Source: Spirochaetes bacterium GWF1_51_8
GTDB lineage: Bacteria > Spirochaetota > Brevinematia > Brevinematales > GWF1-51-8
Direction: 5' to 3'
Assembly: GCA_001829415.1 (NCBI GenBank)
Contig: MIBE01000026.1
Location: 44,564-97,671, forward strand
Length of the DNA: 53,108 nt
Part shown: positions 41,806 to 50,243 of the stretch, piece after piece
How positions within the stretch are numbered: the first letter of the stretch is position 1
How the letters are laid out: each line of letters opens with the position of its first letter
Made by a program: the position numbers and the translations under genes
Notes under the pieces: model-generated
Seen by the model: only the letters and a program-made list of their open reading frames with translations
What the model was told of the DNA's origin: nothing
Databases searched by the model: none

Positions 41806-43785
41806 TTATATCTTCTTTTTGGAAATCGCAAGCATTTTTTCATCGATTTCTTTGGGTTTTTCATACGGGACATAACGGATTTCCGGCCCTTCCTTATAGA
41901 AGGTGACGAATTTGAATTCCGACTTCACAGGCAGCGTGATGTTCTTGATTTTTATTTTAACGCCGGGGTAGGTGGTCTTCGATGCGCTGATTTTCGCGTC
42001 CTTACCCAAAGATTCCAGGTATTTCTGAAGTTCTTCGAACTGCTCTACCAACGCCCCAAGTTCTTCCTTGAGCTCGATATTCTTTAGTGAGAGCATCTGG
42101 TATGATTCCTCTTTGTTCGGCGGTAACGGGCCCTGTGCCATCATCATCGAAAGGTTATTGAGCTGTTTCGTGATCTCGGAAAGCTCCTTCGAAATATCGT
42201 CCCTGCGGTGCACTACCTCGATCAGCTTGTCTTCTGCCTCGGGATCGATCCCGGCTTCAAGCAGGGTTTCCGTATAAGCCTCAGCCCCGAGGAATTTAGC
42301 GTTAATCTCCTTTAAAGCGCGGACATGGCCGCCCGCGATCTGGGATCGTTTTCCCCCTGTGACATAGATATTGCTCTTGCAGTCGACATGGCAGTGCAGG
42401 ATGACTTCTGTGACGAAGATATCGCCTTCCGAACGGATATTGGCGCGTTCGACAAACCGCGCGAAGAGTTCCCCGCCGCATGTCAGTTTTGCCTCGTCCT
42501 TACCCTGAATACCCTGTCGGACAATGATATTTCCCTCAGCGACCACTTCGGCCTTACCGACATTTCCCTTGATTTCGATATTTCCGCCGGAGTACACTTT
42601 GAACGTATCGTTGACGTTGCCGTAGATGATGACCGTGCCGGGATAGTTGATATCCCCGGTCGTCATATCGACATCGCCGGTGACTTCCCAGACCTCTTCG
42701 ACATTGACACGGCCGTTCTTGAAGTTGACATGTCCATTTATGGTGGAAACGATTTGCATTCCGTCAGGAGAGGGCTGTGTGTTCGTCCCTGGAATCAGCT
42801 TGACATCGCGGCCGTCGCGCGCGGGGATAATCCTTCCCGTGATAGTACGCCCTGCTTTCCCCTTCATACCCGGAACCTTCGTGGCGAGAACCTGTCCCAC
42901 CACCACGCTCTGAATGATATCGAGCTTATGGAAGTCGACGCTTCCGTCTTCATCCACCGCGAATTTGACTTCGTCGGTCGCGGTTTTGAAATGATAACGG
43001 ATTTCCGCGTCTTTCCCCTCAATCGGCATATCGCCCTCGGCGACGAGAATAGGCATATTGAAGAGTTCGTTGTCGATAGCGTCGGCTACCACGTTTTCCT
43101 TGATACCGTAATGAACGTTTTTACCCTTCAGGCCGGAAACAAGTTCATCGGGATCGGGAACACGCCCGAAACGTTCCGGTTTCGAGAAGGTGACAAACGC
43201 CTTCATTTCGTCGGGAGATATCTGAATTTGGAAGTTGCTGTCATTGGGGGAGGGGATATAGTCGCCGATCCTGACCCAGTCGCCCGACGCGCGTTCGTGC
43301 GCTTTTCTGACCGCGTTCTGGTCGAAGTTGGCGATCTCGCGGCGCTGGAGATGTCCGATGATCGACGCAATGTCGACGGGTTTGCCTTCGCCCTTCGGCG
43401 CGGTAACTTTCAGCATAACCCCGGCTTTACGCACCTGCACCTTGAACGTACCGTCCAGGTTCATGATCATCGTGTTGTGTGAGTCGAAATCTGGATGCAT
43501 CCCTTCGCTGATCTTCGAAGTGTCCATATAGGAAGTACGGCGCACGAGGATACGGTTGGGTTTCTTGCCGAAACCGAATACCCCGTTGGATCCCTTTTCA
43601 AGAATCTCGTATTCGAGGTTTACGATACTTGTACCCAACGCGTCCGCGGCATTCTGAAGGGCTTGCTCTATCGTAAACGCGTAGACCTCGACCTCGTTAT
43701 CGAAATCGCCGTCTATGGAGTTTTTCGCGTTCTTTTCAAGTTCGCTGGATTGATCGTTTTCCAATATCTCACGTAAACGGTCCAT
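41806..43785 (-). CDS. fapA: FapA-family protein (Jag-N plus DUF342)
   Basis: The 659-residue protein begins with a charged tail, then a Jag-N domain (about 32-86; ALGTSIVNLEYEILEKGSNG and VFGFGKKPNRI). A linker and the FapA/DUF342 beta-helix core (about 280-490, with GDVDMTTGDINYPGTVIIYG and GGNIEIKGNVGKAEVVAEGN) follow. A coiled coil (about 510-590) and a short C-terminal beta tail end the protein. FapA is needed for flagellar assembly or polar localisation in some bacteria; the Jag-N domain suggests membrane or RNA contact. It lies 10 bases after rpoN, so the pair is co-transcribed. A short homologue lies at 31462-32349. Confidence 0.86.
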   Translation of the reverse strand: MDRLREILENDQSSELEKNAKNSIDGDFDNEVEVYAFTIEQALQNAADALGTSIVNLEYEILEKGSNGVFGFGKKPNRILVRRTSYMDTSKISEGMHPDFDSHNTMIMNLDGTFKVQVRKAGVMLKVTAPKGEGKPVDIASIIGHLQRREIANFDQNAVRKAHERASGDWVRIGDYIPSPNDSNFQIQISPDEMKAFVTFSKPERFGRVPDPDELVSGLKGKNVHYGIKENVVADAIDNELFNMPILVAEGDMPIEGKDAEIRYHFKTATDEVKFAVDEDGSVDFHKLDIIQSVVVGQVLATKVPGMKGKAGRTITGRIIPARDGRDVKLIPGTNTQPSPDGMQIVSTINGHVNFKNGRVNVEEVWEVTGDVDMTTGDINYPGTVIIYGNVNDTFKVYSGGNIEIKGNVGKAEVVAEGNIIVRQGIQGKDEAKLTCGGELFARFVERANIRSEGDIFVTEVILHCHVDCKSNIYVTGGKRSQIAGGHVRALKEINAKFLGAEAYTETLLEAGIDPEAEDKLIEVVHRRDDISKELSEITKQLNNLSMMMAQGPLPPNKEESYQMLSLKNIELKEELGALVEQFEELQKYLESLGKDAKISASKTTYPGVKIKIKNITLPVKSEFKFVTFYKEGPEIRYVPYEKPKEIDEKMLAISKKKI

Positions 43786-43795
43786 GAAGACCCCC

Positions 43796-45184
43796 TTATA
43801 ACGGGTTCCGGCGCATGAAGGCCGGCTGTATATTCAGTTCAGCGCGGTATTTTGCCACAGTCCTGCGGGAAAGGTTCATTCCCCGGTTTTTGAGAAGCCG
43901 CACGATTTTGTCATCGCTGAGCGGAGAGTTTTTATCCTCCGCTTCCACTATCTTCTTTAAAATTTCTTTAATGCTCTTCGACGAAACATCGTCATTGCCG
44001 ACCTGTGTGGAGAAGAACTGTTTCAGGCAGATAATTCCCCTGTCGGTCTGGATATACTTTTCCTTGATCGCACGGCTGACCGTAGATTCATGGATACTTA
44101 ATTCATCGGCAATATCTTTTAATTTTAAAGGCATTTGATACTGAACGCCCTTTAAAAAGAAGTCTTTCTGCTTCTCGACTATTTTCAGAATCACCTTGAA
44201 AATAATCTCCTTTCGGGATTTCAGGTTCTCCACCAGTATCTTCGCGCGGTCGATATTCTCCTTCAGGAAACCCCTTGTTTCACGGTCTTTCGCCTGAGTG
44301 TAGATATCGAGGTAATACTTGTTGAATTTGATATTCGGTATGTACTCGTCGTTCAATATGACCTGAATTTTGTTTTCCTGTACCTCGACCTTGGCGTCGG
44401 GAACGATATACTTGACCGCCTCACGGGAAAAATTGACGGCGGGCGAGATATTGAGCTTTTTGATATTCTCTACCGCGCGGACAACATCCTCGAACTGCAC
44501 GTTCATCTTCCGCGCGATTTTGGAGTAGAGTTTTTTTTCAAGCAGGTCGATATGCCGTGTAATAATCCTGTACTCGATACTCCGTTTGCCGTGGCGTTCC
44601 TCGATCTGGATAGTGAGAAACTCGGTGAGGTCGCGCGACGCAATACCGAGCGGATCGAGCTTAATAATCGTCTGGCGCATCTTCTCGAACTGCTCGAGGG
44701 TAAATTTCCCCGGAACGATCAGCTTCTCGGGATCGATTGTCAGGAAGCCGGTGTCGTCGAGGCTTGTGACAATGATCTCGGCGATCTCCTGCTCGACAGC
44801 GTCGAGTGTCATGAAATGGATCTGCTCCATCAGGTGATCGTAGATATTGATCTCTTCAACGGAAAGATTTTCGATGAAGTCCTGCTTGTCATAGTCGCGG
44901 AATTCGGATTTTTTCTGCGATGGAGTGTCGTAACCGGTGTCGCTCGAATCGGTGAAATTGTCCTTCGTATGTTCGACCTCGTCCGCCTCGAGAATGTCCT
45001 CAGACTGCGATGGAACCGTCTCCTTCTTGTCCTGCGGATATTCCAGTTCGAGCACGGGATTCGCTTCAGCTTCCTGCTCGAGTTTCTCGGTCAGCTCGAC
45101 TGTCGGGATGGTCAAGAGTTCCAATGTCTGCATGATCACCGGCGAGATGATCTGCTTTTGGGTTTGAGATATTTCCAAACGCAT
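43796..45184 (-). CDS. rpoN: RNA polymerase sigma-54 factor
   Basis: The 462-residue sigma-54 has region I (1-47, Gln- and Leu-rich, SQTQKQIISPVIMQTLELL), an acidic region II (about 50-95), the core-binding region, an HTH (LSIHESTVSRAIKEKYIQ) and the RpoN box RRTVAKYR at 440-447. It recognises -24/-12 promoters and needs AAA+ activators, none of which is in the window. Its product may control motility or envelope genes, as the adjoining fapA and bactofilin suggest, but I found no convincing -24/-12 site here. It heads the six-gene run down to yihY. Confidence 0.96.
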   Translation of the reverse strand: MRLEISQTQKQIISPVIMQTLELLTIPTVELTEKLEQEAEANPVLELEYPQDKKETVPSQSEDILEADEVEHTKDNFTDSSDTGYDTPSQKKSEFRDYDKQDFIENLSVEEINIYDHLMEQIHFMTLDAVEQEIAEIIVTSLDDTGFLTIDPEKLIVPGKFTLEQFEKMRQTIIKLDPLGIASRDLTEFLTIQIEERHGKRSIEYRIITRHIDLLEKKLYSKIARKMNVQFEDVVRAVENIKKLNISPAVNFSREAVKYIVPDAKVEVQENKIQVILNDEYIPNIKFNKYYLDIYTQAKDRETRGFLKENIDRAKILVENLKSRKEIIFKVILKIVEKQKDFFLKGVQYQMPLKLKDIADELSIHESTVSRAIKEKYIQTDRGIICLKQFFSTQVGNDDVSSKSIKEILKKIVEAEDKNSPLSDDKIVRLLKNRGMNLSRRTVAKYRAELNIQPAFMRRNPL

Positions 45185-45232
45185 GGCAGCCCCGTATTCC
45201 GAATTAGCAAAAAACTTTCCAATCGGTCTAAA

Positions 45233-45260
45233 ATGATAAAATAAATTTGAAAAAAGTCAA
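45233..45260 (-). promoter_or_regulatory. Predicted sigma-70 promoter for the rpoN operon
   Basis: Minus-strand TTGACT (45255-45260), 16 bases and TATCAT (45233-45238), 49 bases before the rpoN ATG. Confidence 0.55.
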
Positions 45261-45341
45261 TCCATGAAACGGTTTGATATGAAGAAAAGCGTAAAAATTT
45301 CTATTATCATCATATGATAAAATTACATAAAGATTTGTTGA

Positions 45342-45374
45342 TAAAAAAAGGGGCTGTCCCAAAAGGCAGCCCCT
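45342..45374 (-). terminator. Intrinsic terminator after the HAMP-protein gene
   Basis: An 8-bp stem on the minus strand (AGGGGCTG at 45367-45374 with CAGCCCCT at 45349-45356) followed by seven T residues (45343-45349). It lies 18 bases after the stop at 45392. Confidence 0.85.
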
Positions 45375-45391
45375 ATGGTATAGGTAAGGGT

Positions 45392-46222
45392 TTACTTTTT
45401 GTTGATCTTGGCGATAAAGCCGTTCAGGGCGTCGACAAGTTCTTTCAGCTCGTCGCCCTTTCTCAGGCGGAAATGAACCTTGGAAACATCGACAGTCCCG
45501 TCGACAACTTCCTGCAGGGTCTTCTTGATCCTGTAGACAGGCCCGGCCATCTTATGAGAGATAAACAAGCCGAAGAAGATGATCAGGACAAGGTAAAGGA
45601 TGCTCACGCCGATGATCGGGGTGAGATAGAGATTGAACAGGTTGTACGGTTCGGTCAGGTTGATAGTCAGCAGGATGGCTTCGGTCGGGTTATTCTTTAC
45701 CGCGTTGTAGTATATAAACGATTCCATATAAATATCGATCGCCATCAGGACGTCGAGGGAGCTTTTGATCGCGGCAAGCGCGGCGGCGTCGGCATGGTTG
45801 CTTTCGAGTGTGCCAATCCCGTTACCGATAGACTTTATCTCGTTACCGGCCATACCGGAAAGCGAAGTGGAATCGAGGATGGATAACGCTTCTTTCATCT
45901 TCTCGGTGATCTTGATCTCGTTCGTCTTAGGCCCTTCGTTCATCGGAACGACATCGGACACCGATATCTCGCCGGCCTGAAGCTTCGCGAGATATATGTT
46001 CAGCGAGTCGATCGATTCGACGATCTTAATCATATTATCCGCGTTCTTCGCCTGGAAGAAGATCGGGCTTGTATACTTATTCAGGTTGGTTATCAATATC
46101 AGCGCTAGCGAGAGAATCATACCCAGCAGGATAAGAATTGCAAAGCGGCCTATGAAACGGAGCTGGAAGGGTCTATCGATAAAATATCTCCATCTGAAAC
46201 TCTTCTTATTCATGTCGGCCAT
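45392..46222 (-). CDS. Two-helix membrane protein with HAMP domain and no output domain
   Basis: The 276-residue protein has TM1 at about 24-46, a helical periplasmic sensor region (about 50-195), TM2 at about 202-225, and a HAMP domain to the C-terminus (PVYRIKKTLQEVVDGTVDVS, then RLRKGDELKELVDALNGFI). Nothing follows the HAMP: no kinase, methyl-accepting or GGDEF domain. Such stand-alone HAMP proteins may pass a signal to a separate partner. The ATG at 46222 follows GGAGG at a 6-base spacing. It has its own promoter and terminator. Confidence 0.78.
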   Translation of the reverse strand: MADMNKKSFRWRYFIDRPFQLRFIGRFAILILLGMILSLALILITNLNKYTSPIFFQAKNADNMIKIVESIDSLNIYLAKLQAGEISVSDVVPMNEGPKTNEIKITEKMKEALSILDSTSLSGMAGNEIKSIGNGIGTLESNHADAAALAAIKSSLDVLMAIDIYMESFIYYNAVKNNPTEAILLTINLTEPYNLFNLYLTPIIGVSILYLVLIIFFGLFISHKMAGPVYRIKKTLQEVVDGTVDVSKVHFRLRKGDELKELVDALNGFIAKINKK

Positions 46223-46287
46223 GAGTGTCCTCCTTGTGATATGCTATTGGATTTTATCGGCAAAAACATCCCTAATACTGTAATAAT

Positions 46288-46316
46288 ACTTTATGTCCAA
46301 ATAGGAATTTTGTCAA
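46288..46316 (-). promoter_or_regulatory. Predicted sigma-70 promoter for the HAMP-protein gene
   Basis: Minus-strand perfect TTGACA (46311-46316), 17 bases and TAAAGT (46288-46293), 66 bases before the ATG at 46222. Confidence 0.6.
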
Positions 46317-46400
46317 TAGAATTCTTTATTCTCATTTAGTTTTCAATTTTTTATATTATGCACCGATATTAATATAGAGTACCGTCATCAGGAGGGGTAT

Positions 46401-47384
46401 ATGCGGAAATCCGCGATTTTCGTTTTTGGGATCGTTCTTCTCACAAGCTGCGCGTCCGGGATGTCGAATGTTCAGCCGGGATGGACGATCGACGACAAGA
46501 CCGGCGCCGGAAATGTCCAGCTCGACGAGGGCTCGATCAAGCCGGAGTACGACTCATATGCTCCGGAAAGCCAGTCCGCGCCGGCCGAGTACGGCCCGTT
46601 CTTCACACCTGCCGGCTCGGACCTTCAGTCCGTCACGCTCAATTATTTCACGGCGAAGCCGCAGAAAACGATCGTCTATTTCAGCATGGTCGGCGATATC
46701 GACTGGGTGCGCCGCGACAATAACCTGACCCTTTTCCACCAGATGACATTTCCCCATCTCGAGGAAAACGCGGTTTACCGTTTCGAGCTGGAGACGGATT
46801 CCCCCCTTATCCAGAAAGTGTCCTCGATCAAGACTATTCCTTACGGGAGCTCATACCAGTTCACTTTCGGGGTCGCCGAAGCGTCGGGAAATAAAATAGA
46901 TGCCAAGAACCCGCCGAACTTTCTCATCCTGCTCTCCCAGAAGGAAATGCTGTCGCACAACGAGTTCGGGAAGGTTTACGCGAATAACTCCGCGCTGCTG
47001 TCATCGACTATCATCATACCGGCGTTCACTTTAGATTATCTCGGAAAACCGATCTCGATGATGAATGACGGTATCTTTTTCTTCCGTTATGTCAATTCCC
47101 GTTTCGTGATTATCAATAAAGAACTTGCTAACCCGATGGTTCTCTCGAAATGGTTCACCGAAGAGAAGAACCAGAAAAACTTCATCATTTTCGGCGCGGT
47201 CTCCAAGGAAACGGTGATGAAGACGACCCAGATGTATTTCTCCAAGGTCAGCGGGATTTTTACCCTGAACCAGACGGGCGTTCCGGGAACGGAGGCGGTG
47301 AACGGCTACAAATCTCAAGTTGTCGACAGCGCGATGTCCGCCCTTCCGGGCGGCGGCAAACTGGGGATGAAAGATGGCTGGTAA
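46401..47384 (+). CDS. Hypothetical lipoprotein, 327 aa
   Basis: Not recognised. A lipoprotein signal ends LLTSC (Cys17). The mature part (about 310 residues) is beta-rich, with two repeated-looking hydrophobic stretches (PQKTIVYFSMVGDIDWVRRD and NFIIFGAVSKETVMKTTQMY) and a Gly-rich end. It is probably anchored in the outer or inner membrane, facing the periplasm. AGGAGGGG precedes the ATG at 46401. Its last 11 bases overlap the aroQ start, so it shares the transcript of the aroQ-accC run. Confidence 0.7.
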   Translation: MRKSAIFVFGIVLLTSCASGMSNVQPGWTIDDKTGAGNVQLDEGSIKPEYDSYAPESQSAPAEYGPFFTPAGSDLQSVTLNYFTAKPQKTIVYFSMVGDIDWVRRDNNLTLFHQMTFPHLEENAVYRFELETDSPLIQKVSSIKTIPYGSSYQFTFGVAEASGNKIDAKNPPNFLILLSQKEMLSHNEFGKVYANNSALLSSTIIIPAFTLDYLGKPISMMNDGIFFFRYVNSRFVIINKELANPMVLSKWFTEEKNQKNFIIFGAVSKETVMKTTQMYFSKVSGIFTLNQTGVPGTEAVNGYKSQVVDSAMSALPGGGKLGMKDGW

Positions 47385-47832
47385 AACAATGAAGCTCCTT
47401 CTTGTCAACGGGCCCAATCTCAATATGCTCGGTGTCCGCGAACCGGAGAAGTACGGCGCGGACGGGCTCGATTCTATCACCGCGCTTGTCAAGGAATACG
47501 CCGCCGGGCAGGGATATAAGCTCGAGGCGTTCCAGTCGAATATCGAGGGCGAGATCGTGAGTTTCATCCAGAGCGCGGGGATGAACGCCGCCGGGATGAT
47601 TCTGAACGCCGGGGCGTACACCCATACATCTATCGCGATCCGCGACGCTATCCTCGCGGTGAACCTCAAGTTCGTCGAGGTACATTTGACAAATGTTTAC
47701 AAGCGCGAGGAGTTCCGGCATAAATCATATCTCTCCGATATCGCGGCGGGTGTGATCGCGGGTTTCGGAGCCGATTCCTATCTGCTGGGGATACGCGCAT
47801 TGATTAATATACTTGATAAAGAACGACATTAG
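47374..47832 (+). CDS. aroQ: Type II 3-dehydroquinate dehydratase
   Basis: The 152-residue enzyme dehydrates 3-dehydroquinate in the shikimate pathway. Motifs are VNGPNLNMLGVREPEKYG (with the catalytic Tyr), FQSNIEGEIVSFI, NAGAYTHTSIAIRDA (with the catalytic His) and FVEVHLTNVYKREEFR. The dodecamer-forming type II length is normal. The ATG at 47374 has GGGGA at a 7-base spacing; an ATG at 47389 would remove five residues. In other bacteria (for example B. subtilis) aroQ, an M24 peptidase, efp, accB and accC are clustered in this order, as here, but two extra genes are inserted. Confidence 0.95.
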   Translation: MAGKTMKLLLVNGPNLNMLGVREPEKYGADGLDSITALVKEYAAGQGYKLEAFQSNIEGEIVSFIQSAGMNAAGMILNAGAYTHTSIAIRDAILAVNLKFVEVHLTNVYKREEFRHKSYLSDIAAGVIAGFGADSYLLGIRALINILDKERH

Positions 47833-47868
47833 TACTATAATATGCCTGAAATGGAAGGTGAGGTTCGT

Positions 47869-48660
47869 ATGAAGAGACGGTTAATATTTTTTCTCCTGCT
47901 TTTCTTCTGCACGGGAGTTTATGCATTAGAAATCACGGACGTAAGGGATATATATCTCAAGGCGGTCAAGGAGCTCGCGGAGAACAATCTTTCCGAGGCG
48001 ATCTCCGGTTTCAAAACAGTGACCGCGATCAAGGATATCGCGCCGGGCTCGAAAGAAGCCCTGATCCGTTATCAGGCGCGCGCGTACTATTTCCTCGGCG
48101 ATGCCTATTTTATGGAAAAGGACTATGTTCAGGCGGTGCAGAATTACGAGATAGTCGTTAAGAACTATCAGGACTCGGAAATCTACACCAAGGCGCTCTA
48201 CAAACTCGGACGCGCGCTCATCCTCGATAACCTCTATAGCGATGGAATTAAAATACTCAACGACTATATCGCCAAGTACGGCGATAAGGACAGTCTCGGC
48301 GATAACGCGCTCTACTGGCTCGCCCGCGGGTTCATGGGGCTGAAAGACTATCATGTCGCGCTGAACACGATGGAGCTGATCCTCAATAAGTATCCCGATA
48401 CCGCGCTTGCATACGATATCCGGGGCTTTATCGACAAGCTCCAGTCGATTATCAACGCAGAGGCTGAGCAGGATAAAAAGGTCGAAACGATGATCTCCGA
48501 GGTCGACCAACTGAAGGAAAAGAACCTGAAACTCGCGAAGGAAAAAGAGCTTCTCGAAAAGATTTCCGAACTCCTCCTGATCAAACAGAGGCTGCTTGAG
48601 ATCAAGGCGGAAAAAATCTCGCTTCTGATCCAGATTAAGGAACAGAGGAGCGCACAATGA
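47869..48660 (+). CDS. Secreted TPR-like protein with C-terminal coiled coil
   Basis: The 263-residue protein has a signal peptide (about the first 19 residues, ending VYA), then TPR-like helix pairs (ARAYYFLGDAYFMEKDYVQA, ALYKLGRALILDNLYSDGIK, ALYWLARGFMGLKDYHVALN), and a long coiled coil (about 205-263). This resembles YbgF/BamD-type periplasmic adaptors, but no lipobox or Tol-Pal genes are seen. The ATG at 47869 has GAGGT upstream; the frame from 47842 has no site. It overlaps the next gene by ATGA (48657-48660), so the two products are probably made together and likely interact. Confidence 0.74.
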   Translation: MKRRLIFFLLLFFCTGVYALEITDVRDIYLKAVKELAENNLSEAISGFKTVTAIKDIAPGSKEALIRYQARAYYFLGDAYFMEKDYVQAVQNYEIVVKNYQDSEIYTKALYKLGRALILDNLYSDGIKILNDYIAKYGDKDSLGDNALYWLARGFMGLKDYHVALNTMELILNKYPDTALAYDIRGFIDKLQSIINAEAEQDKKVETMISEVDQLKEKNLKLAKEKELLEKISELLLIKQRLLEIKAEKISLLIQIKEQRSAQ

Positions 48661-50228
48661 AAACATTCATGAAACTATATATGGCTTTGGTGATGGTATT
48701 GGCCGCGGGCGCGATTTACGCGAAGGTGTTCGAGGTCGAAAACGCCTATATCAAGATCGGTGTGGACGATAACACCGGGAGATATATCCTCGAGACAATT
48801 CAGGGCGATCCCGAAAATGTCTATGATGATAACCAACAGCTGCTCTATAAAAAAATCCCGCCTACAAGTATGACGACCGTTTATATCGACGACGAACCGT
48901 ATATCTTCGGGTCGTCGAGCGGATACTTCCGCAAACGCGCCGAAGTAGTCGGCAACAAGATCGTTACCGAATGGTCGATCAAGGGTGTGGTCATTATTCA
49001 GGAAGTGGAGATCGTGAAAGGTCCGAGCACGGGCTTGATGGATAGTATGCGCGTGCTGTATAGAATCAAGAACGAAAACGCCGGCAACGTAAAAGTCGGC
49101 CTGCGTATCATGTTCGATACGTTCCTCGGCGATAAGGACGGAGCGGCGTTCAGCCTGCCCGACCTCGGCGATATCTCGCACGAGGCGCAGTTCTACCGTG
49201 ACAGCATCCCGGCCTACTGGTACTCGTTCGATTCCTTTGTAAACCCCCTAATCAAGACTCAGGGTATTCTGAAAGGGTTTGGAGTAACCACGCCGGATAA
49301 GATCGTATTCGCTTCATGGGACAGACTTTACGATAACCTCTGGGATTTCGTGGTCGATTCCAATAAAGAGTTTAAGCGTGTCGGCACGGGCCATTACGAC
49401 AGCGCGATCGCGCTTTACTACGAACCCGTGGTGATGGGCCCTAACGAAATGATGTACATCTCTTCGATCTACGGGCTTTACGGCGCGACAATGTTCTCCT
49501 CGCAGGACCTTGCGCTCACCATCAGCATCCCCGCCGAACCAAAAAATCCGCCCATTCCCGTTTCGGTCGATATCAAGAATATGTCCGAGACCTCGTTAGA
49601 TAAGGTGACCTTGAAGATCACATTCCCCAAGGGTTTCAGTCTGGCAGAAGGCGAGAAGGACTTGGTCGAGTTTGTGAAGGTCGGGGCGGGCGAGTCTAAG
49701 AAAGGTTTGTGGAACCTGACATGCAGTAGTATCGGCGGGAATTTCAATATCACCGTGAAGGCGACCGGCGAAGTCAATAACAACTCGCAGGAAGTGATCG
49801 CGCAGAAATCGTTCAAGATGAACTATGTCGAAAATCTCGTGGTCGCGGATAAAGACGTGCAGAAAGACCTCGAGAACAAGATCGAACAGAAGATTGTCGC
49901 CGCGACCAATACCAATAAGACGGTTGCCGTTGGCGGAACGAATAAAATTGTTAATAATGTCGTTATCCCGGATAAACCGAAAGTCCAGAAGGACTATGTG
50001 CTCTCGCAGGAAGAACTCGATCTGATCTCCGAGATCGAAGAGCTCGATAAGCTTCTCGAGAATATCAACAAGAAGTACGAGGTGATGATCGAGATCTACA
50101 AGAACGCCTATCTCACCAACATGGCGCTTGTGAATATCGATAACGATATCCTTCAGTACGCAAACCGCCTGCTGGATGAAGAGATCAAGCTTTCGAACCA
50201 GAAAGCGGCGCTCGCGGGCGAGAAATAA
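48657..50228 (+). CDS. Secreted beta-rich protein with C-terminal coiled coil, 523 aa
   Basis: Not recognised. A signal peptide ends IYA (residue 22). Residues 23-300 look like an all-beta domain with aromatic motifs (YWYSFDSFVNPLIKTQGILK, YYEPVVMGPNEMMYISSIYG). An Ig-like segment (about 300-390, VSVDIKNMSETSLDKVTLKI) and an Asn/Thr linker (about 420-445) follow. The final 60 residues form a coiled coil (LDLISEIEELDKLLENINKK). Its start overlaps the upstream TPR gene by 4 bases. Both have coiled-coil tails and signal peptides, which suggests a periplasmic pair. It is followed 15 bases later by the peptidase gene. Confidence 0.7.
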   Translation: MKTFMKLYMALVMVLAAGAIYAKVFEVENAYIKIGVDDNTGRYILETIQGDPENVYDDNQQLLYKKIPPTSMTTVYIDDEPYIFGSSSGYFRKRAEVVGNKIVTEWSIKGVVIIQEVEIVKGPSTGLMDSMRVLYRIKNENAGNVKVGLRIMFDTFLGDKDGAAFSLPDLGDISHEAQFYRDSIPAYWYSFDSFVNPLIKTQGILKGFGVTTPDKIVFASWDRLYDNLWDFVVDSNKEFKRVGTGHYDSAIALYYEPVVMGPNEMMYISSIYGLYGATMFSSQDLALTISIPAEPKNPPIPVSVDIKNMSETSLDKVTLKITFPKGFSLAEGEKDLVEFVKVGAGESKKGLWNLTCSSIGGNFNITVKATGEVNNNSQEVIAQKSFKMNYVENLVVADKDVQKDLENKIEQKIVAATNTNKTVAVGGTNKIVNNVVIPDKPKVQKDYVLSQEELDLISEIEELDKLLENINKKYEVMIEIYKNAYLTNMALVNIDNDILQYANRLLDEEIKLSNQKAALAGEK

Positions 50229-50243
50229 CTCAAAAGGTCCTTT

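Noticed and set aside
42325-43482. Long open frame (385 codons) on the plus strand
   Set aside because: It lies wholly opposite fapA, whose domains are clear; the antisense frame is open because of codon bias and has no recognisable motif or ribosome site.
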